This document shows, one piece after another, positions 19,573-29,404 of a stretch of 64,000 nt of DNA (the first letter of the stretch is position 1; each line of letters starts with the position of its first letter). The notes beneath the pieces were generated by a model. The model was not told the origin of the DNA. It ran no database searches and was given only the letters and a program-made list of their open reading frames with translations. The DNA is taken from assembly GCA_022763925.1 (NCBI GenBank), contig JALERW010000016.1, positions 1 to 64,000 on the forward strand, in the 5' to 3' direction. The translations under genes and the position numbers were made by a program. The stretch is from Lachnospiraceae bacterium (lineage in GTDB: Bacteria > Bacillota > Clostridia > Lachnospirales > Lachnospiraceae).

Positions 19573-20973
19573 ATGAATGAGCTTACGATGGAGTTGGATG
19601 TTCAGAGCAAAACACCACTCTATGAGCAAATATACAATTACATTAAGAGAGACATTCAGAGCGGGAAGATCCAGTCAAAAGAGAAGCTGCCTTCGACCCG
19701 CTCTCTTTCTGTATTTCTGCAGGTGAGCAGAAGCACGGTGGAGCTGGCATACGAACAGCTTCTGTCTGAGGGATATATTGAATCGGTACCATACAGAGGA
19801 TATTATGTGTGTGAGATCGAAGCTTTGTGCAGCAGTCTGCCGCTGCAGGCTCCGATTCAGAGGGAAGCACCGTTAAAGAAGGTGGAGTATGAGTTTGATT
19901 TTTCTCCCAATGGGATCGATCTGGAGCATTTTCCTTTTAATACCTGGAGAAAAATTACGAAGAACACGCTGATGGATGACAAGAAGGATATGTTTCAGCT
20001 GGGGGATTCCCGGGGGGATCCGAAGCTTCGGGAGGCAATCTGCAATTATCTGTATCAGTCCAGAGGGGTGAAGTGTACGGCAGAGCAGGTGATTATTGGT
20101 GCAGGAAATGACTATCTGCTGATGCTTCTTCGAAGCTTTCTTGGAAATGATTATCTGGTGGCAATGGAAAATCCGACCTATAAGCAGGCATACCGGATGT
20201 TCGAAGGCCTGGGCTTTTCGGTTACGACCGTCAATATGGATAAGAACGGGATGGATGTGGAGAAACTGAAGGAAAGCCGGGCAGATATCGTCTATGTCAT
20301 GCCGTCTCATCAGTATCCGCTGGGAATTGTTATGCCGATGAAACGAAGGATGGAGCTTCTGGCCTGGGCGGATGCATCAGAGAACCGTTATATTATTGAG
20401 GATGATTATGACAGTGAATTCCGGTATGTGGGAAAACCGATACCGGCATTGCAGGGCTATGACAAAAATGGAAAGGTGATCTACATAGGTACCTTTTCCA
20501 AATCCATCGCTCCTGCGATCCGTGTCAGCTATATGGTTCTGCCCAAGCGTCTGATGGAAGTGTATCGTCAGTACGGCAGCTTTATTTCCTCCACCGTGTC
20601 CCGCATTGATCAGCGGATCCTGGAGGAGTTTATCCGGGGAGGCTATTTTGAACGGCATCTGAACCGGATGCGTGCAGTATATAAAGGAAAGCATGATGTG
20701 CTGATGGAGGAAATGAAAAAGCTTTCTTCCATCTGTGAGGTTTCCGGCGACCGGGCTGGGGTTCACATCCTGGTGAGATTTAAAAATGGAATGACGGAGA
20801 AAGAGATCATCAGCCAGGCAGCCGAAGCGAAGGTCAAAGTATACGGACTGTCGGAGTATTATATCCGGCCAATGAAGGGGAGCGGGAATGCCACGATTCT
20901 GATGGGATATGCGAATCTTACAGAATCCCAGATCCGTACAGCGGTGGAGCGTCTTAGAGAGGCCTGGAAATGA
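19573..20973 (+). CDS. MocR/PdxR-type regulator (GntR HTH fused to PLP aminotransferase-like domain)
   Basis: N-terminal LPSTRSLSVFLQVSRSTVELAYEQLLSEGYI; C-terminal YVMPSHQYPLG...GTFSKSIAPAIRVSYMVLP. Confidence 0.92.
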   Translation: MNELTMELDVQSKTPLYEQIYNYIKRDIQSGKIQSKEKLPSTRSLSVFLQVSRSTVELAYEQLLSEGYIESVPYRGYYVCEIEALCSSLPLQAPIQREAPLKKVEYEFDFSPNGIDLEHFPFNTWRKITKNTLMDDKKDMFQLGDSRGDPKLREAICNYLYQSRGVKCTAEQVIIGAGNDYLLMLLRSFLGNDYLVAMENPTYKQAYRMFEGLGFSVTTVNMDKNGMDVEKLKESRADIVYVMPSHQYPLGIVMPMKRRMELLAWADASENRYIIEDDYDSEFRYVGKPIPALQGYDKNGKVIYIGTFSKSIAPAIRVSYMVLPKRLMEVYRQYGSFISSTVSRIDQRILEEFIRGGYFERHLNRMRAVYKGKHDVLMEEMKKLSSICEVSGDRAGVHILVRFKNGMTEKEIISQAAEAKVKVYGLSEYYIRPMKGSGNATILMGYANLTESQIRTAVERLREAWK

Positions 20974-21008
20974 AATTTTAAGGACTTATTTTACAGACCC
21001 TTTCATTC

Positions 21009-22373
21009 CTATTGGTATTCTTCCCGGCACAGCTCTTTGACGATCAGAATAATGGCTACCATGCCGGCGGCGAAATCTGCAATGGGGCCGGCATACATGA
21101 GTCCGTCAATTCCGAAAATCAGCGGCAGGATCAAAAGCAGAGGGAGAAGGAACAGGATCTGTCGGGTCAGAGACAGGAACATACCCCGCTTCGGCTTGCC
21201 GATGGCAGTAAAGAAATTGGAAGTAATAGGCTGCATACAATTCAGGAAAGTGAAGAACAGGAATATGCGGAAATAGTTCACTGCAAAACGGAAATATTCT
21301 TCGCTTCCGTCGCCGAAAATGGAGATGATCTGTCTGGGGGCAAACTGGAATAGGAAAAAAGCTCCCAGCGCAAGAACAAAGCCCGCGGAAATGGCCTGAA
21401 GATAGGCCTTTTTTACACGGTCATATTTTTCCGCTCCGTAGTTGAAGCTGATAATAGGCTGGACTCCCTGGGAAATACCGATAATAAAGGACATAAATAC
21501 CTGATTGATCTTCGTGATAATACCGGCGCAGGCAATGGGGATGGCTTCGCCGTACGAGGACAGGGCGCCGTAATGCTTCAGGGAATTGTTCATGACGATC
21601 TGAACAATCATCATGGAAAGCTGATTGCTGCACGGAGCTGCACCCAGAGCGGCAATACGTTTTACACTCTTCTTTTTCAGCCTCAGATGTTCCCGTTTGA
21701 TGGAAACACTCTGACAGTGTGCCAGATACCAGAGGATCAGACTGCCGGAGAAGATCTGACCGATGATGGTGGCATAAGCGGCTCCTGCGATGCCCCAGTG
21801 AAAACCGAATACAAACAGCGCATCCAGAAAGGTATTGATGATGGCTCCGCTCAAATTACATGCCATGGAAATTTTGGGTCGTCCGTCCGCACGTACCAGA
21901 TGTCCGCCGCCTGAGGTGAGAATCAGAAACGGAAACCCCAGAGCGGTGATTCTTGTGTAGGTTTTGGCATATTCCAGCACATCTGCAGGTGAACCGAAAA
22001 AGCGCAGCAGGGGCTCCAGAAATATCTGTGTGACGATACACAGGAAGATTCCGCAGCCAAAGAGCATGACTGCAGCATTTGCCATATACCGGACCGCTTC
22101 CCTTGGTTCGCCCTGGCCCATGGCGATATTGAAGGAGGAGGCGCCGCCGATTCCGAAAAGAAGAGCGATCGCAATACAGGAAATGGTGAGAGGAAAAGCG
22201 ATATTCGTTGCGGCATTTCCCAGGGGGCCTACACTCTGGCCAATGAAAAACTGATCGACAATGTTATAGAGAGAGCTGACCAGCATGGCGATGATGCTCG
22301 GTATTGCAAACTGGCGCAGAAGGGTACCCGTAGGCTTTTGCCCCAGAGGATTTTTACTTGTTTCTGTTATCAT
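21009..22373 (-). CDS. MATE family efflux transporter
   Basis: 12-TM; TLLRQFAIPSIIAMLVSSLYNIVDQFFIGQSVGPLGNAA. Confidence 0.92.
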   Translation of the reverse strand: MITETSKNPLGQKPTGTLLRQFAIPSIIAMLVSSLYNIVDQFFIGQSVGPLGNAATNIAFPLTISCIAIALLFGIGGASSFNIAMGQGEPREAVRYMANAAVMLFGCGIFLCIVTQIFLEPLLRFFGSPADVLEYAKTYTRITALGFPFLILTSGGGHLVRADGRPKISMACNLSGAIINTFLDALFVFGFHWGIAGAAYATIIGQIFSGSLILWYLAHCQSVSIKREHLRLKKKSVKRIAALGAAPCSNQLSMMIVQIVMNNSLKHYGALSSYGEAIPIACAGIITKINQVFMSFIIGISQGVQPIISFNYGAEKYDRVKKAYLQAISAGFVLALGAFFLFQFAPRQIISIFGDGSEEYFRFAVNYFRIFLFFTFLNCMQPITSNFFTAIGKPKRGMFLSLTRQILFLLPLLLILPLIFGIDGLMYAGPIADFAAGMVAIILIVKELCREEYQ

Positions 22374-22389
22374 TTGTTATCATTCTCCT

Positions 22390-22815
22390 TTATAAAGTTT
22401 CTTCTTTTATACTTTCGGCAGCTTTTTCCAGAAGAAGGAAAAACAGCTTCTGCTCTTCTTCACTCATCTGCTGCTGCAGAATCTGATTCCACTGAAGCTG
22501 TATCTGTTTTATATTTTCCCGCTGGGCATTTGCCAGGCTGGTCAGGAAGATCCGGTTGCAGCGCCGGTCCTTTTCATCTTTTCTGCGCTCGACCAATCCC
22601 TTGTCCAGGAGCGTCTGTATGACCCGGGTGACAGCAGATTTATCAACAGAAAGATCTCTTGTGATCTCCTCCTGGGTAAGGCCGTCTCCGCGGTAGAGGC
22701 GAAGCAGGACCGGATATTCCGCGGCTCCGATTTTTTGTTCTTTTAATGCTCTGGTCCAGAAAATCTGCCCTTTTCTGTACAGCAGACCGATTAGCCTGCC
22801 GGGACTGTCATACAT
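22390..22815 (-). CDS. MarR family transcriptional regulator
   Basis: LTQEEITRDLSVDKSAVTRVIQTLLDKGLVERRKDEKDRR. Confidence 0.92.
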   Translation of the reverse strand: MYDSPGRLIGLLYRKGQIFWTRALKEQKIGAAEYPVLLRLYRGDGLTQEEITRDLSVDKSAVTRVIQTLLDKGLVERRKDEKDRRCNRIFLTSLANAQRENIKQIQLQWNQILQQQMSEEEQKLFFLLLEKAAESIKEETL

Positions 22816-22925
22816 AAATATTCATTCCTCCCGTCAAAAAATGTTTCACAGAAGTTGACAACTCAACTTTTAAAGTATATCCCTGAATAGTTGAAATGTC
22901 AACGGATAGAAAGGTAATATTTTTC

Positions 22926-22984
22926 TTGACATATATAGATAATCTATATATAATAAACACAAAGATATATAGATTATCTATATA
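22926..22984 (+). promoter_or_regulatory. PadR-gene promoter with two identical-arm palindromic operators
   Basis: TTGACA (22926-22931)-N17-TATAAT (22949-22954); palindromes ATATATAGAT-A-ATCTATATAT (22931-22951) and TATATAGAT-T-ATCTATATA (22966-22984). Confidence 0.85.
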
Positions 22985-23011
22985 ATTAAGGGCAGGAAAG
23001 GAGGAGCAGAG

Positions 23012-23377
23012 TTGTCAGTTGATAAAAGTCTGATTTCAGGAAGTACGACACTTCTCATTATGAAGCTGTTGGAGGAGAAGGATATGTATGGATATGAGAT
23101 GATAGAGAATCTGAAGCAGAGATCGAATCATGTGTTTGATCTGAAGGCAGGCACCCTTTATCCGATCCTTCATGGACTGGAAGATAAGAATTACCTGATC
23201 TCTTATGAGCAGGCGGCCGGAGGGAAGCTTCGAAAATATTACAGTCTGACGAAATCCGGCAGAGGGTTTCTGGAGATGAAGAAGACAGAGTGGAGAGAGT
23301 ATGCGGATGCGGTGAACCGGGTGCTGGAGAAGAAGGAGCAGCCGATGCTGGGAGGGAATGCTTATGCAGGAATATAA
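23012..23377 (+). CDS. PadR family transcriptional regulator (TTG start)
   Basis: YGYEMIENLKQRSNHVFDLKAGTLYPILHGLEDKNYL; SD AAAGGAGG. Confidence 0.92.
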   Translation: MSVDKSLISGSTTLLIMKLLEEKDMYGYEMIENLKQRSNHVFDLKAGTLYPILHGLEDKNYLISYEQAAGGKLRKYYSLTKSGRGFLEMKKTEWREYADAVNRVLEKKEQPMLGGNAYAGI

Positions 23378-24731
23378 TAAGCAGCAGTATGTGGATATCC
23401 TGACGGAACAGATTCGATGCAGACGCGCCAGGAGCCTGGTGTCAGAGGAGATCGGACAGCATATTGAGGATCAGGAGCAGGCATATCTTCGGGAAGGCAT
23501 GGAGGCAGAGGCGGCGTCCAGGGAAGCTGTGCGTCAGATGGGAGATCCGGTGGAGACCGGGCTGGCCCTGGATCGGATTCATCGGCCGAAAACGGACTGG
23601 AGGATCCTGGCCCTTGTGGGGATTATTACATTTCTGGGACTTCTGGTGCAGTATCTGATTGCGGGAAGCATGGAGGTATCATGGTTTTCCCGTCAGGTCA
23701 TCTGTACGGAAATCGGCATTGCCATAATGATTGCAGTTTGTTTTGCAGATTATACGCTGATTGGAAAATATCCACTGGCCCTGTGGTGCGGCTTTGTGAG
23801 CTTCCTGTTCATTGGGATTTCTGTGAGCAGAGGAAATACGGGGCTCAGCTTCTTTCCCCAGGTGCACGGACAGCTTCGGATCTATCCCCTGCTGATTCTT
23901 CTGGTCCCCCTGTATGGCGGAGTGCTTTACCGGTTCCGGGGCAGCGGGAGGATGGGGCTTCTGTTTTGCGGCGGAGCTGCTGTGACCGGACTTGTGTTGA
24001 CCTATATGACGCCGAACCGGACGGCCATGGCGGAGCTGCTGGTGATTTTTATTGCCATGCTGCTTCTGGCCGTGAAAAGGGGCTGGTTCCGGGTGAGAAA
24101 GGGTGTTGGCTATCTGATGGTTCTGGCACCTGCTGCGGCAGCACTGTTTCTCCTGATTCTTGGAGGCGGCCTTCTGGCATCCAGGAGAGGCTATGCTTTG
24201 ATCCGGATGGATGCGGCCCTACACCCGGGAAAATATGGGGACAGCTGGGGCTATATGGGAACACAGCTTCGGAACGTGCTGGAGCAGGCAGCATTGCTGG
24301 GAGGCTCGGATGCCCGCGCGGCAGCCGGAGACTTCTGGAATACCGGTAATATATCTGATCTGCTGTACAGCTATGTGATTGCAGCTTACGGAATTCTTGC
24401 AGGAGTGGTTCTGCTGCTGCTCCTTGGCGGGATGATCGCGCGGATCTTTTCCATGGCTTTTCGGCAGAAAAATCAGCTGGGCTGTATGCTGGGATTTGGC
24501 TGCGCCTGTCTGTTTCTGACCCAGACGACGGTCTATGTAATGTACAATATGGGTTATACGTTTTTCTCGCCCATGTATCTGCCGTTTTTTTCCTGCGCGG
24601 GGACGGGAACCATTTCCCTGTATCTGCTGATCGGGCTTGTGCTGTCGGTATACCGGAATACGAATCTGGTGAAGGATCCGCCCCCAAAAAGGATCCCCCG
24701 TTATCGGCTGCGGCTGGAGCGGATCAGCTGA
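23358..24731 (+). CDS. FtsW/RodA/SpoVE-like (SEDS) membrane protein with N-terminal permease-prefix/HAAS-like domain
   Basis: N-term QYVDILTEQIRCRRARSLVSEEIGQHIEDQ...; C-term GYMGTQLRNVLEQAALLGG...NISDLLYSYVIAAYGILAGVVLL...; overlaps PadR stop. Confidence 0.7.
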   Translation: MLMQEYNKQQYVDILTEQIRCRRARSLVSEEIGQHIEDQEQAYLREGMEAEAASREAVRQMGDPVETGLALDRIHRPKTDWRILALVGIITFLGLLVQYLIAGSMEVSWFSRQVICTEIGIAIMIAVCFADYTLIGKYPLALWCGFVSFLFIGISVSRGNTGLSFFPQVHGQLRIYPLLILLVPLYGGVLYRFRGSGRMGLLFCGGAAVTGLVLTYMTPNRTAMAELLVIFIAMLLLAVKRGWFRVRKGVGYLMVLAPAAAALFLLILGGGLLASRRGYALIRMDAALHPGKYGDSWGYMGTQLRNVLEQAALLGGSDARAAAGDFWNTGNISDLLYSYVIAAYGILAGVVLLLLLGGMIARIFSMAFRQKNQLGCMLGFGCACLFLTQTTVYVMYNMGYTFFSPMYLPFFSCAGTGTISLYLLIGLVLSVYRNTNLVKDPPPKRIPRYRLRLERIS

Positions 24732-25347
24732 GATCTTCGGAAGCCACAGCTTGTTCCTCCTTGGAAAGTGTCAGTTCATCCAGTGTTTTTCCGAAGGAGG
24801 AGAGGAATTCTTCCATGAAAATCGTAACCTCCGGCAGGTCCATGGCGTTCAGAATGGTGCGGGTAGCTTGCTGGGCGCTCAGAAATTCGCTGTTGCCGGT
24901 GGTGGCTTCTTCAATGCATTTAATATAGGCGGACAGCTTGTCGGCGGCTTTTACCAGCTTCCAGAGATAGGCATCGGCTTCCTCCGGGCAGAAAAGGCTC
25001 TGATAGTAAGGCTGCATATCTTTGGGAAGCATACAGAGGAGCCGCTGATTGGCTGCATCTTCCAGCGCCTTGAAGGCTCCCTGGATTTCCGGATTGCGGT
25101 ATTTTACTGGTGTGGGCATGTCTCCGGTGATGATTTCCGAGGCATCATGGTACATGCCCATAAGAGCTGCCTTGGACGGGTCCAGCTGCCGGTGGCAGCG
25201 GGTGTTGCTGATTACGGCCAGGGCATGGGCGATCATACCGACCTGGAGAGAATGCTCGCTTAGATTTTCCTGCCGGGTATTTCTCATCAGTGCCCAGCGT
25301 TCAATGTGCTTCATTCGTGACATCATTGCAAAAAAGGAACTGTTCAT
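24724..25347 (-). CDS. yfbR: HD-domain 5'-deoxynucleotidase (YfbR-like)
   Basis: MSRMKHIERWALMRNTRQENLSEHSLQVGMIAHALA...MYHDASEIITGDMPTPVKY; start reassigned to 25347. Confidence 0.88.
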   Translation of the reverse strand: MNSSFFAMMSRMKHIERWALMRNTRQENLSEHSLQVGMIAHALAVISNTRCHRQLDPSKAALMGMYHDASEIITGDMPTPVKYRNPEIQGAFKALEDAANQRLLCMLPKDMQPYYQSLFCPEEADAYLWKLVKAADKLSAYIKCIEEATTGNSEFLSAQQATRTILNAMDLPEVTIFMEEFLSSFGKTLDELTLSKEEQAVASEDLS

Positions 25348-25450
25348 AATAGGATTCCGCCTTTCTGTATCACATGTTCTGTGATTTTTACTCTTTTTTC
25401 CCCGGTTTGCGCATAGAAATAGAAAAACAAAGTGATTTCCGGAGATCAGT

Positions 25451-26494
25451 ATGAAACGTGAAAAAAGGATTGTGCGGCTTTTGCCTGTGTCTGCTGTGGC
25501 TGTTCTGGCCGCGGCTTTTTTCTCTTTCTCTATCATAGCAGATTCTGAGAGTAATAATAAGGACTCTGAAAAGAAAAATGATTTTATTAAATGGGTAGAG
25601 TTTCAGGTTTCCTCTGAGATGCTTGGGAAGGCCTATGAGCTGGACCGGGATTCCTATGGGACAGAGACCCATATCGATTGGGTGGAGCTTCTGGCCTGTA
25701 CGGCTTCCAGATTCGGAGGAGAATTTTCGAAGGAGCAGAAGGTACTTAGGTATATGGATGAAACCGCAAAGGGGCTTCTGGAGGGAACACCGATGGAGGA
25801 ATATACACAGGGGCTGGAATATTACGATTACTTTCAGGAGGCGTATTCGGCAGTGCTGGGAGGGATGGTGGGAGAATTTGAAGCGGAGACCGGGGAAGGT
25901 ATCTGGGAGAAAGTATACGGGCTGAAAGCCTTTTCTCCCATTGCAAAAGGCTTTCCATACAGTGATTATGACGATTTCGGTGTATCTCGTTCCTACGGAT
26001 ATCAGAGAAATCATCTTGGGCATGATCTCATGGGACAGATCGGAACTCCCATCATCTGTGTGGAGTCCGGATACGTGGAGGCCCTGGGATGGAATCAGTA
26101 CGGCGGCTGGAGAATCGGGATTCGAAGCTTTGACGGGAAACGCTATTATTACTATGCGCATCTGAGGCAGAATTATCCTTATGCGGAGGGGCTTGCAGAG
26201 GGAAGCGTTGTTTTGGCGGGGGATGTCATTGGATATATGGGACATACGGGCTACAGCGCCAAAGAAAATGTGAACAACATAGACACGACCCATCTGCATT
26301 TCGGAATCCAGCTGATCTTTGATGAATCCCAGAAGGAAGGGACAAATGAAATATGGATCGACGGTTACCAGATCGTAAAATTCCTTTCCCGTCACCGAAG
26401 CGAAGCGGTGAAGGTTGGGGATACCCGGGAATGGGTTCGCAGATATGGTATAAAAGACCCTGAGGCAGAAGCATATCAGCGAAAAATGAAATAA
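25451..26494 (+). CDS. M23 family metallopeptidase, membrane anchored
   Basis: HDLMGQIGTPI...YYYAHLRQ...HLHFGIQ. Confidence 0.88.
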   Translation: MKREKRIVRLLPVSAVAVLAAAFFSFSIIADSESNNKDSEKKNDFIKWVEFQVSSEMLGKAYELDRDSYGTETHIDWVELLACTASRFGGEFSKEQKVLRYMDETAKGLLEGTPMEEYTQGLEYYDYFQEAYSAVLGGMVGEFEAETGEGIWEKVYGLKAFSPIAKGFPYSDYDDFGVSRSYGYQRNHLGHDLMGQIGTPIICVESGYVEALGWNQYGGWRIGIRSFDGKRYYYYAHLRQNYPYAEGLAEGSVVLAGDVIGYMGHTGYSAKENVNNIDTTHLHFGIQLIFDESQKEGTNEIWIDGYQIVKFLSRHRSEAVKVGDTREWVRRYGIKDPEAEAYQRKMK

Positions 26495-26525
26495 AAATAC
26501 CCTGCCGTTTTCAGACGGCAGGGCA
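26492..26525 (-). terminator. Terminator of the minus-strand Cys-motif protein gene
   Basis: CCCTGCCGT...ACGGCAGGG hairpin with T-tract on the minus strand. Confidence 0.65.
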
Positions 26526-26537
26526 GTACAGAGCCTG

Positions 26538-26933
26538 TCAGCCAAGCTTCTGGCATTGGGGCGTTTTCCGGGAGGCCTTTGGCCAGGTTTCTCCTTCAAA
26601 AGGAGGAATGCCCAGCAGATCCAGCGCTTTCTTTTCCTCGGATTTCTTCACAAATATGTTGTAAATATCATAATCCTCCTTGGCATTGAGAAGATCATCG
26701 GAACAGCCCCGGCCCAGCTTCTTATAGCCCAGCTCCTCATCTTCCTTCTCGTTCTGGACGGCCATGCAGGTGGCGCAGTTGCCGCTGCATTTTGGGGTAC
26801 GCTGATTCACGGTAAATGCCTGAATTTTCATGCCGGCCTTTTTAAGATCCTTACAGTAGGACTCATAGAGCGCAAGGTCCGAACCCTCCCAGATCTTTAC
26901 TTTTTCTTCAAATATATCTCTTAAGATTCCCAT
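26538..26933 (-). CDS. Hypothetical protein with CX3CX2C motif
   Basis: 131 aa; TPKCSGNCATCMAVQ; ATG 26933 preceded by GAGAGGA; terminator follows. Confidence 0.65.
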   Translation of the reverse strand: MGILRDIFEEKVKIWEGSDLALYESYCKDLKKAGMKIQAFTVNQRTPKCSGNCATCMAVQNEKEDEELGYKKLGRGCSDDLLNAKEDYDIYNIFVKKSEEKKALDLLGIPPFEGETWPKASRKTPQCQKLG

Positions 26934-26960
26934 AGAATCCTCTCCTTTCCTCTGTGAGAT

Positions 26961-29249
26961 TTATTGTAACAGCTTTGGCCCGAATAGGGAAGAGAAAAAT
27001 TTCCCCCGGGGGCGCTTTTCGGTGAGAAGCAGCACGGACAGTCCCAAAAGGAAAAGAATAAGAATCGTAGACGCTGCCATATATCTGGCAGGGGTGGTAT
27101 AGGGACCGTTATAGCTGTAATCCACAAGAAAAATCAGATCCCTGTGAAGGCTCTGTCCGTCGATACAAAGCTCAGCGCCGGAAATATAATCATATGTATC
27201 GAAATCAAAATAAATAAAATTCAAACAGTCAGAGATACCGGATCCGATACCGGACAATTCAATGGTATATTCGGTAGGACCGGAAGGCGTCACCGCCTCA
27301 AAGCCAAACAGTTTATAGTATTTGCCGCTGCCCTCCGCGCCGAACAGCTCTTCAGCCAGTACTGTGCCGTCCGGGCCGAGGAGGCGGAATCGGTAGGGCT
27401 GTTCTGATTTTTGATCTTCGGACCATTCCCGGCTGCCGTTATAGGAGCAGTATATGCCGACTTCGCTGAAGGTGTGATCGGTGGTGAAGGTCTGGGTCAG
27501 GATACTTCCGGTTTCCAGGAGATTTCCCACAGCATTTTCGTGATAGGAGCGTCCTACTGTAATGACACTGTAGTCTACCTTTGGAATAAAGGTCTGGGTG
27601 TAAGCCGGAAACTGGCGGTACATGGCATACAGACATGGCAAAAGGACGCCTGCAGCCATAAGGATTCCTGAAAAACGTCTTGCCAGCAGGCGAAACCGGA
27701 CTGTCTTTTCCGGAGTGAAAAATCTGTTTATACAGTCAGAGGACCATGCTTCCAGCATTCCTTCCATGCCATGAAACGCCAGCATGCAAAGCACAAGGGT
27801 CAGACAGATGGCATAACGGCAGTTGGCTTCCCAGATCAGATAGAAGAGAAAGAAACCAAACAGTGTCAGGATGTAGGGATAGGCACCGGTGGGCTGACGG
27901 GAAAAGAGCTCACGCAGAAGCCCCACCATGCAGAAGAAATACAGCATTACTTTAAAAAACTGATAATAATACAGAAGCAGGTCATTTTTAAAGCCGAACA
28001 GGTATTTCTGCAGTGGATTGTATGCTTGCATGCGGCCGGTCTCCAGATAAAGACCGTCCATCTCCGATGCCCAGGTGGTCGTAATTTTTCCGAAGATAAA
28101 ATCCCGGATGCCGGAAGGGCCAAGATCCTTCAGAGCCTCCAGCCGAAAACGGATTTCTTCCAGATTGGCCTGAACCTTGTCTGCTTTCTCCGGAATACTG
28201 TAGGTGAAATCCTCATCCGGAGAGAAGTAACCGCCGTTACCCTGAAGGCCCATCATGACCCAGTGGGTGACAGGAAAATTTGCCTCCCGGAGCTCCTGGG
28301 GAACATGGTTTCTGATCAGAGTCTGACAGCCGAAAAACAGCAGAAGAAAGACTGAGGCGAAGACAAGGAGATGAGGAAGCTTTTTGGAAATACGCTCCGC
28401 CGGCTGCTGTTTTTCTTTGAAAGAAAAGTTCAGAAGAAAGAAGATTCCAAGGGCGATCACGGGAATGATCGTGGTTACCCGGATCTGGAAGCCGACTGCG
28501 ATAAGGAAAGCTTCCAGAGCGGCATAAAAAAACTGAAAATGCGGTCTCCTTTCCCGGGAAAGAAGGACTGCAGTGCAGAAAATTCCCATGGTGAACGGAA
28601 TGCTGATCGTATTTGTATAAACGAACGGGATAAATACATACAGCAGGGGATTCAGAAGACACAGGAAACAAAGAAGCATGCCTTTTCCCGGACCGTAAAG
28701 CTTCCGTACCGTGAGAATGCAGAAAAGGACGCCAAGGTCCATTGCCAGGGTATTGAGAAAAAGTGCTTCTGTCCAGTAGGAAGTAAGGCCGAAGAAACGG
28801 AAAAATTTAAAGAAATAGCATAAAACAATTGTAAAGAAGTAATTGTTTCCGTACATCTCGAAGTATCTCCCGGCGGAACTGATCCGGGGAGAGGAGGAAG
28901 CGGACATGGAGATCGCCTCATTGATTACACTCAGACTGTCTGCCCAGGGAAGATAATGCCGGAAAGCGATGAAAATCAGAGCAAACTGTATCAGCACCAT
29001 CAGTCCGAACAGAAATACGGTCCCGCGGGAAGCCTTCCGGTCAGAAAGACTAAGGCATCTGCCGCCGAAAAGCAGAAGGACCGCGGCAAGAACAAACGCG
29101 GCGGCGATCAGGATATAGCTGATATGTCTGGTGGAACCGGACAGGTAACAGAAATACATATCTGTTGCGGAACGGTAGAAAACATAACCGACCATCAGAA
29201 GCGTCAGTCCTGCGGTCAGCTTTCGGAATATATTTTTGCAGAGCTCCAT
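26961..29249 (-). CDS. Large polytopic membrane protein, GT39/PMT-like glycosyltransferase style
   Basis: ~12 TM plus C-terminal soluble domain; start assigned to MELCKNIFRKL at 29249. Confidence 0.6.
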   Translation of the reverse strand: MELCKNIFRKLTAGLTLLMVGYVFYRSATDMYFCYLSGSTRHISYILIAAAFVLAAVLLLFGGRCLSLSDRKASRGTVFLFGLMVLIQFALIFIAFRHYLPWADSLSVINEAISMSASSSPRISSAGRYFEMYGNNYFFTIVLCYFFKFFRFFGLTSYWTEALFLNTLAMDLGVLFCILTVRKLYGPGKGMLLCFLCLLNPLLYVFIPFVYTNTISIPFTMGIFCTAVLLSRERRPHFQFFYAALEAFLIAVGFQIRVTTIIPVIALGIFFLLNFSFKEKQQPAERISKKLPHLLVFASVFLLLFFGCQTLIRNHVPQELREANFPVTHWVMMGLQGNGGYFSPDEDFTYSIPEKADKVQANLEEIRFRLEALKDLGPSGIRDFIFGKITTTWASEMDGLYLETGRMQAYNPLQKYLFGFKNDLLLYYYQFFKVMLYFFCMVGLLRELFSRQPTGAYPYILTLFGFFLFYLIWEANCRYAICLTLVLCMLAFHGMEGMLEAWSSDCINRFFTPEKTVRFRLLARRFSGILMAAGVLLPCLYAMYRQFPAYTQTFIPKVDYSVITVGRSYHENAVGNLLETGSILTQTFTTDHTFSEVGIYCSYNGSREWSEDQKSEQPYRFRLLGPDGTVLAEELFGAEGSGKYYKLFGFEAVTPSGPTEYTIELSGIGSGISDCLNFIYFDFDTYDYISGAELCIDGQSLHRDLIFLVDYSYNGPYTTPARYMAASTILILFLLGLSVLLLTEKRPRGKFFSSLFGPKLLQ

Positions 29250-29404
29250 GTATTTGATACCTCCATATGACAGGAATGTAACTGCTTTGCACATATCCGG
29301 TATGGCAAAGCTGCTACACAGGAATTATAGCATGGCCCGGAAAGTATAGTCAAATAGAACGGTCTCGTGTATAATAGGAAGAACAGGGAAAGGCAGGGAT
29401 TGGT

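Noticed and set aside
23681-24349. Long overlapping ORFs on alternative frames (for example 222 aa at 23681, 212 aa at 24049 minus, 422 aa at 44359 minus, 471 aa at 41734 minus)
   Set aside because: They overlap well-supported genes, have low-complexity or shadow-type composition and no convincing start signals or family motifs.
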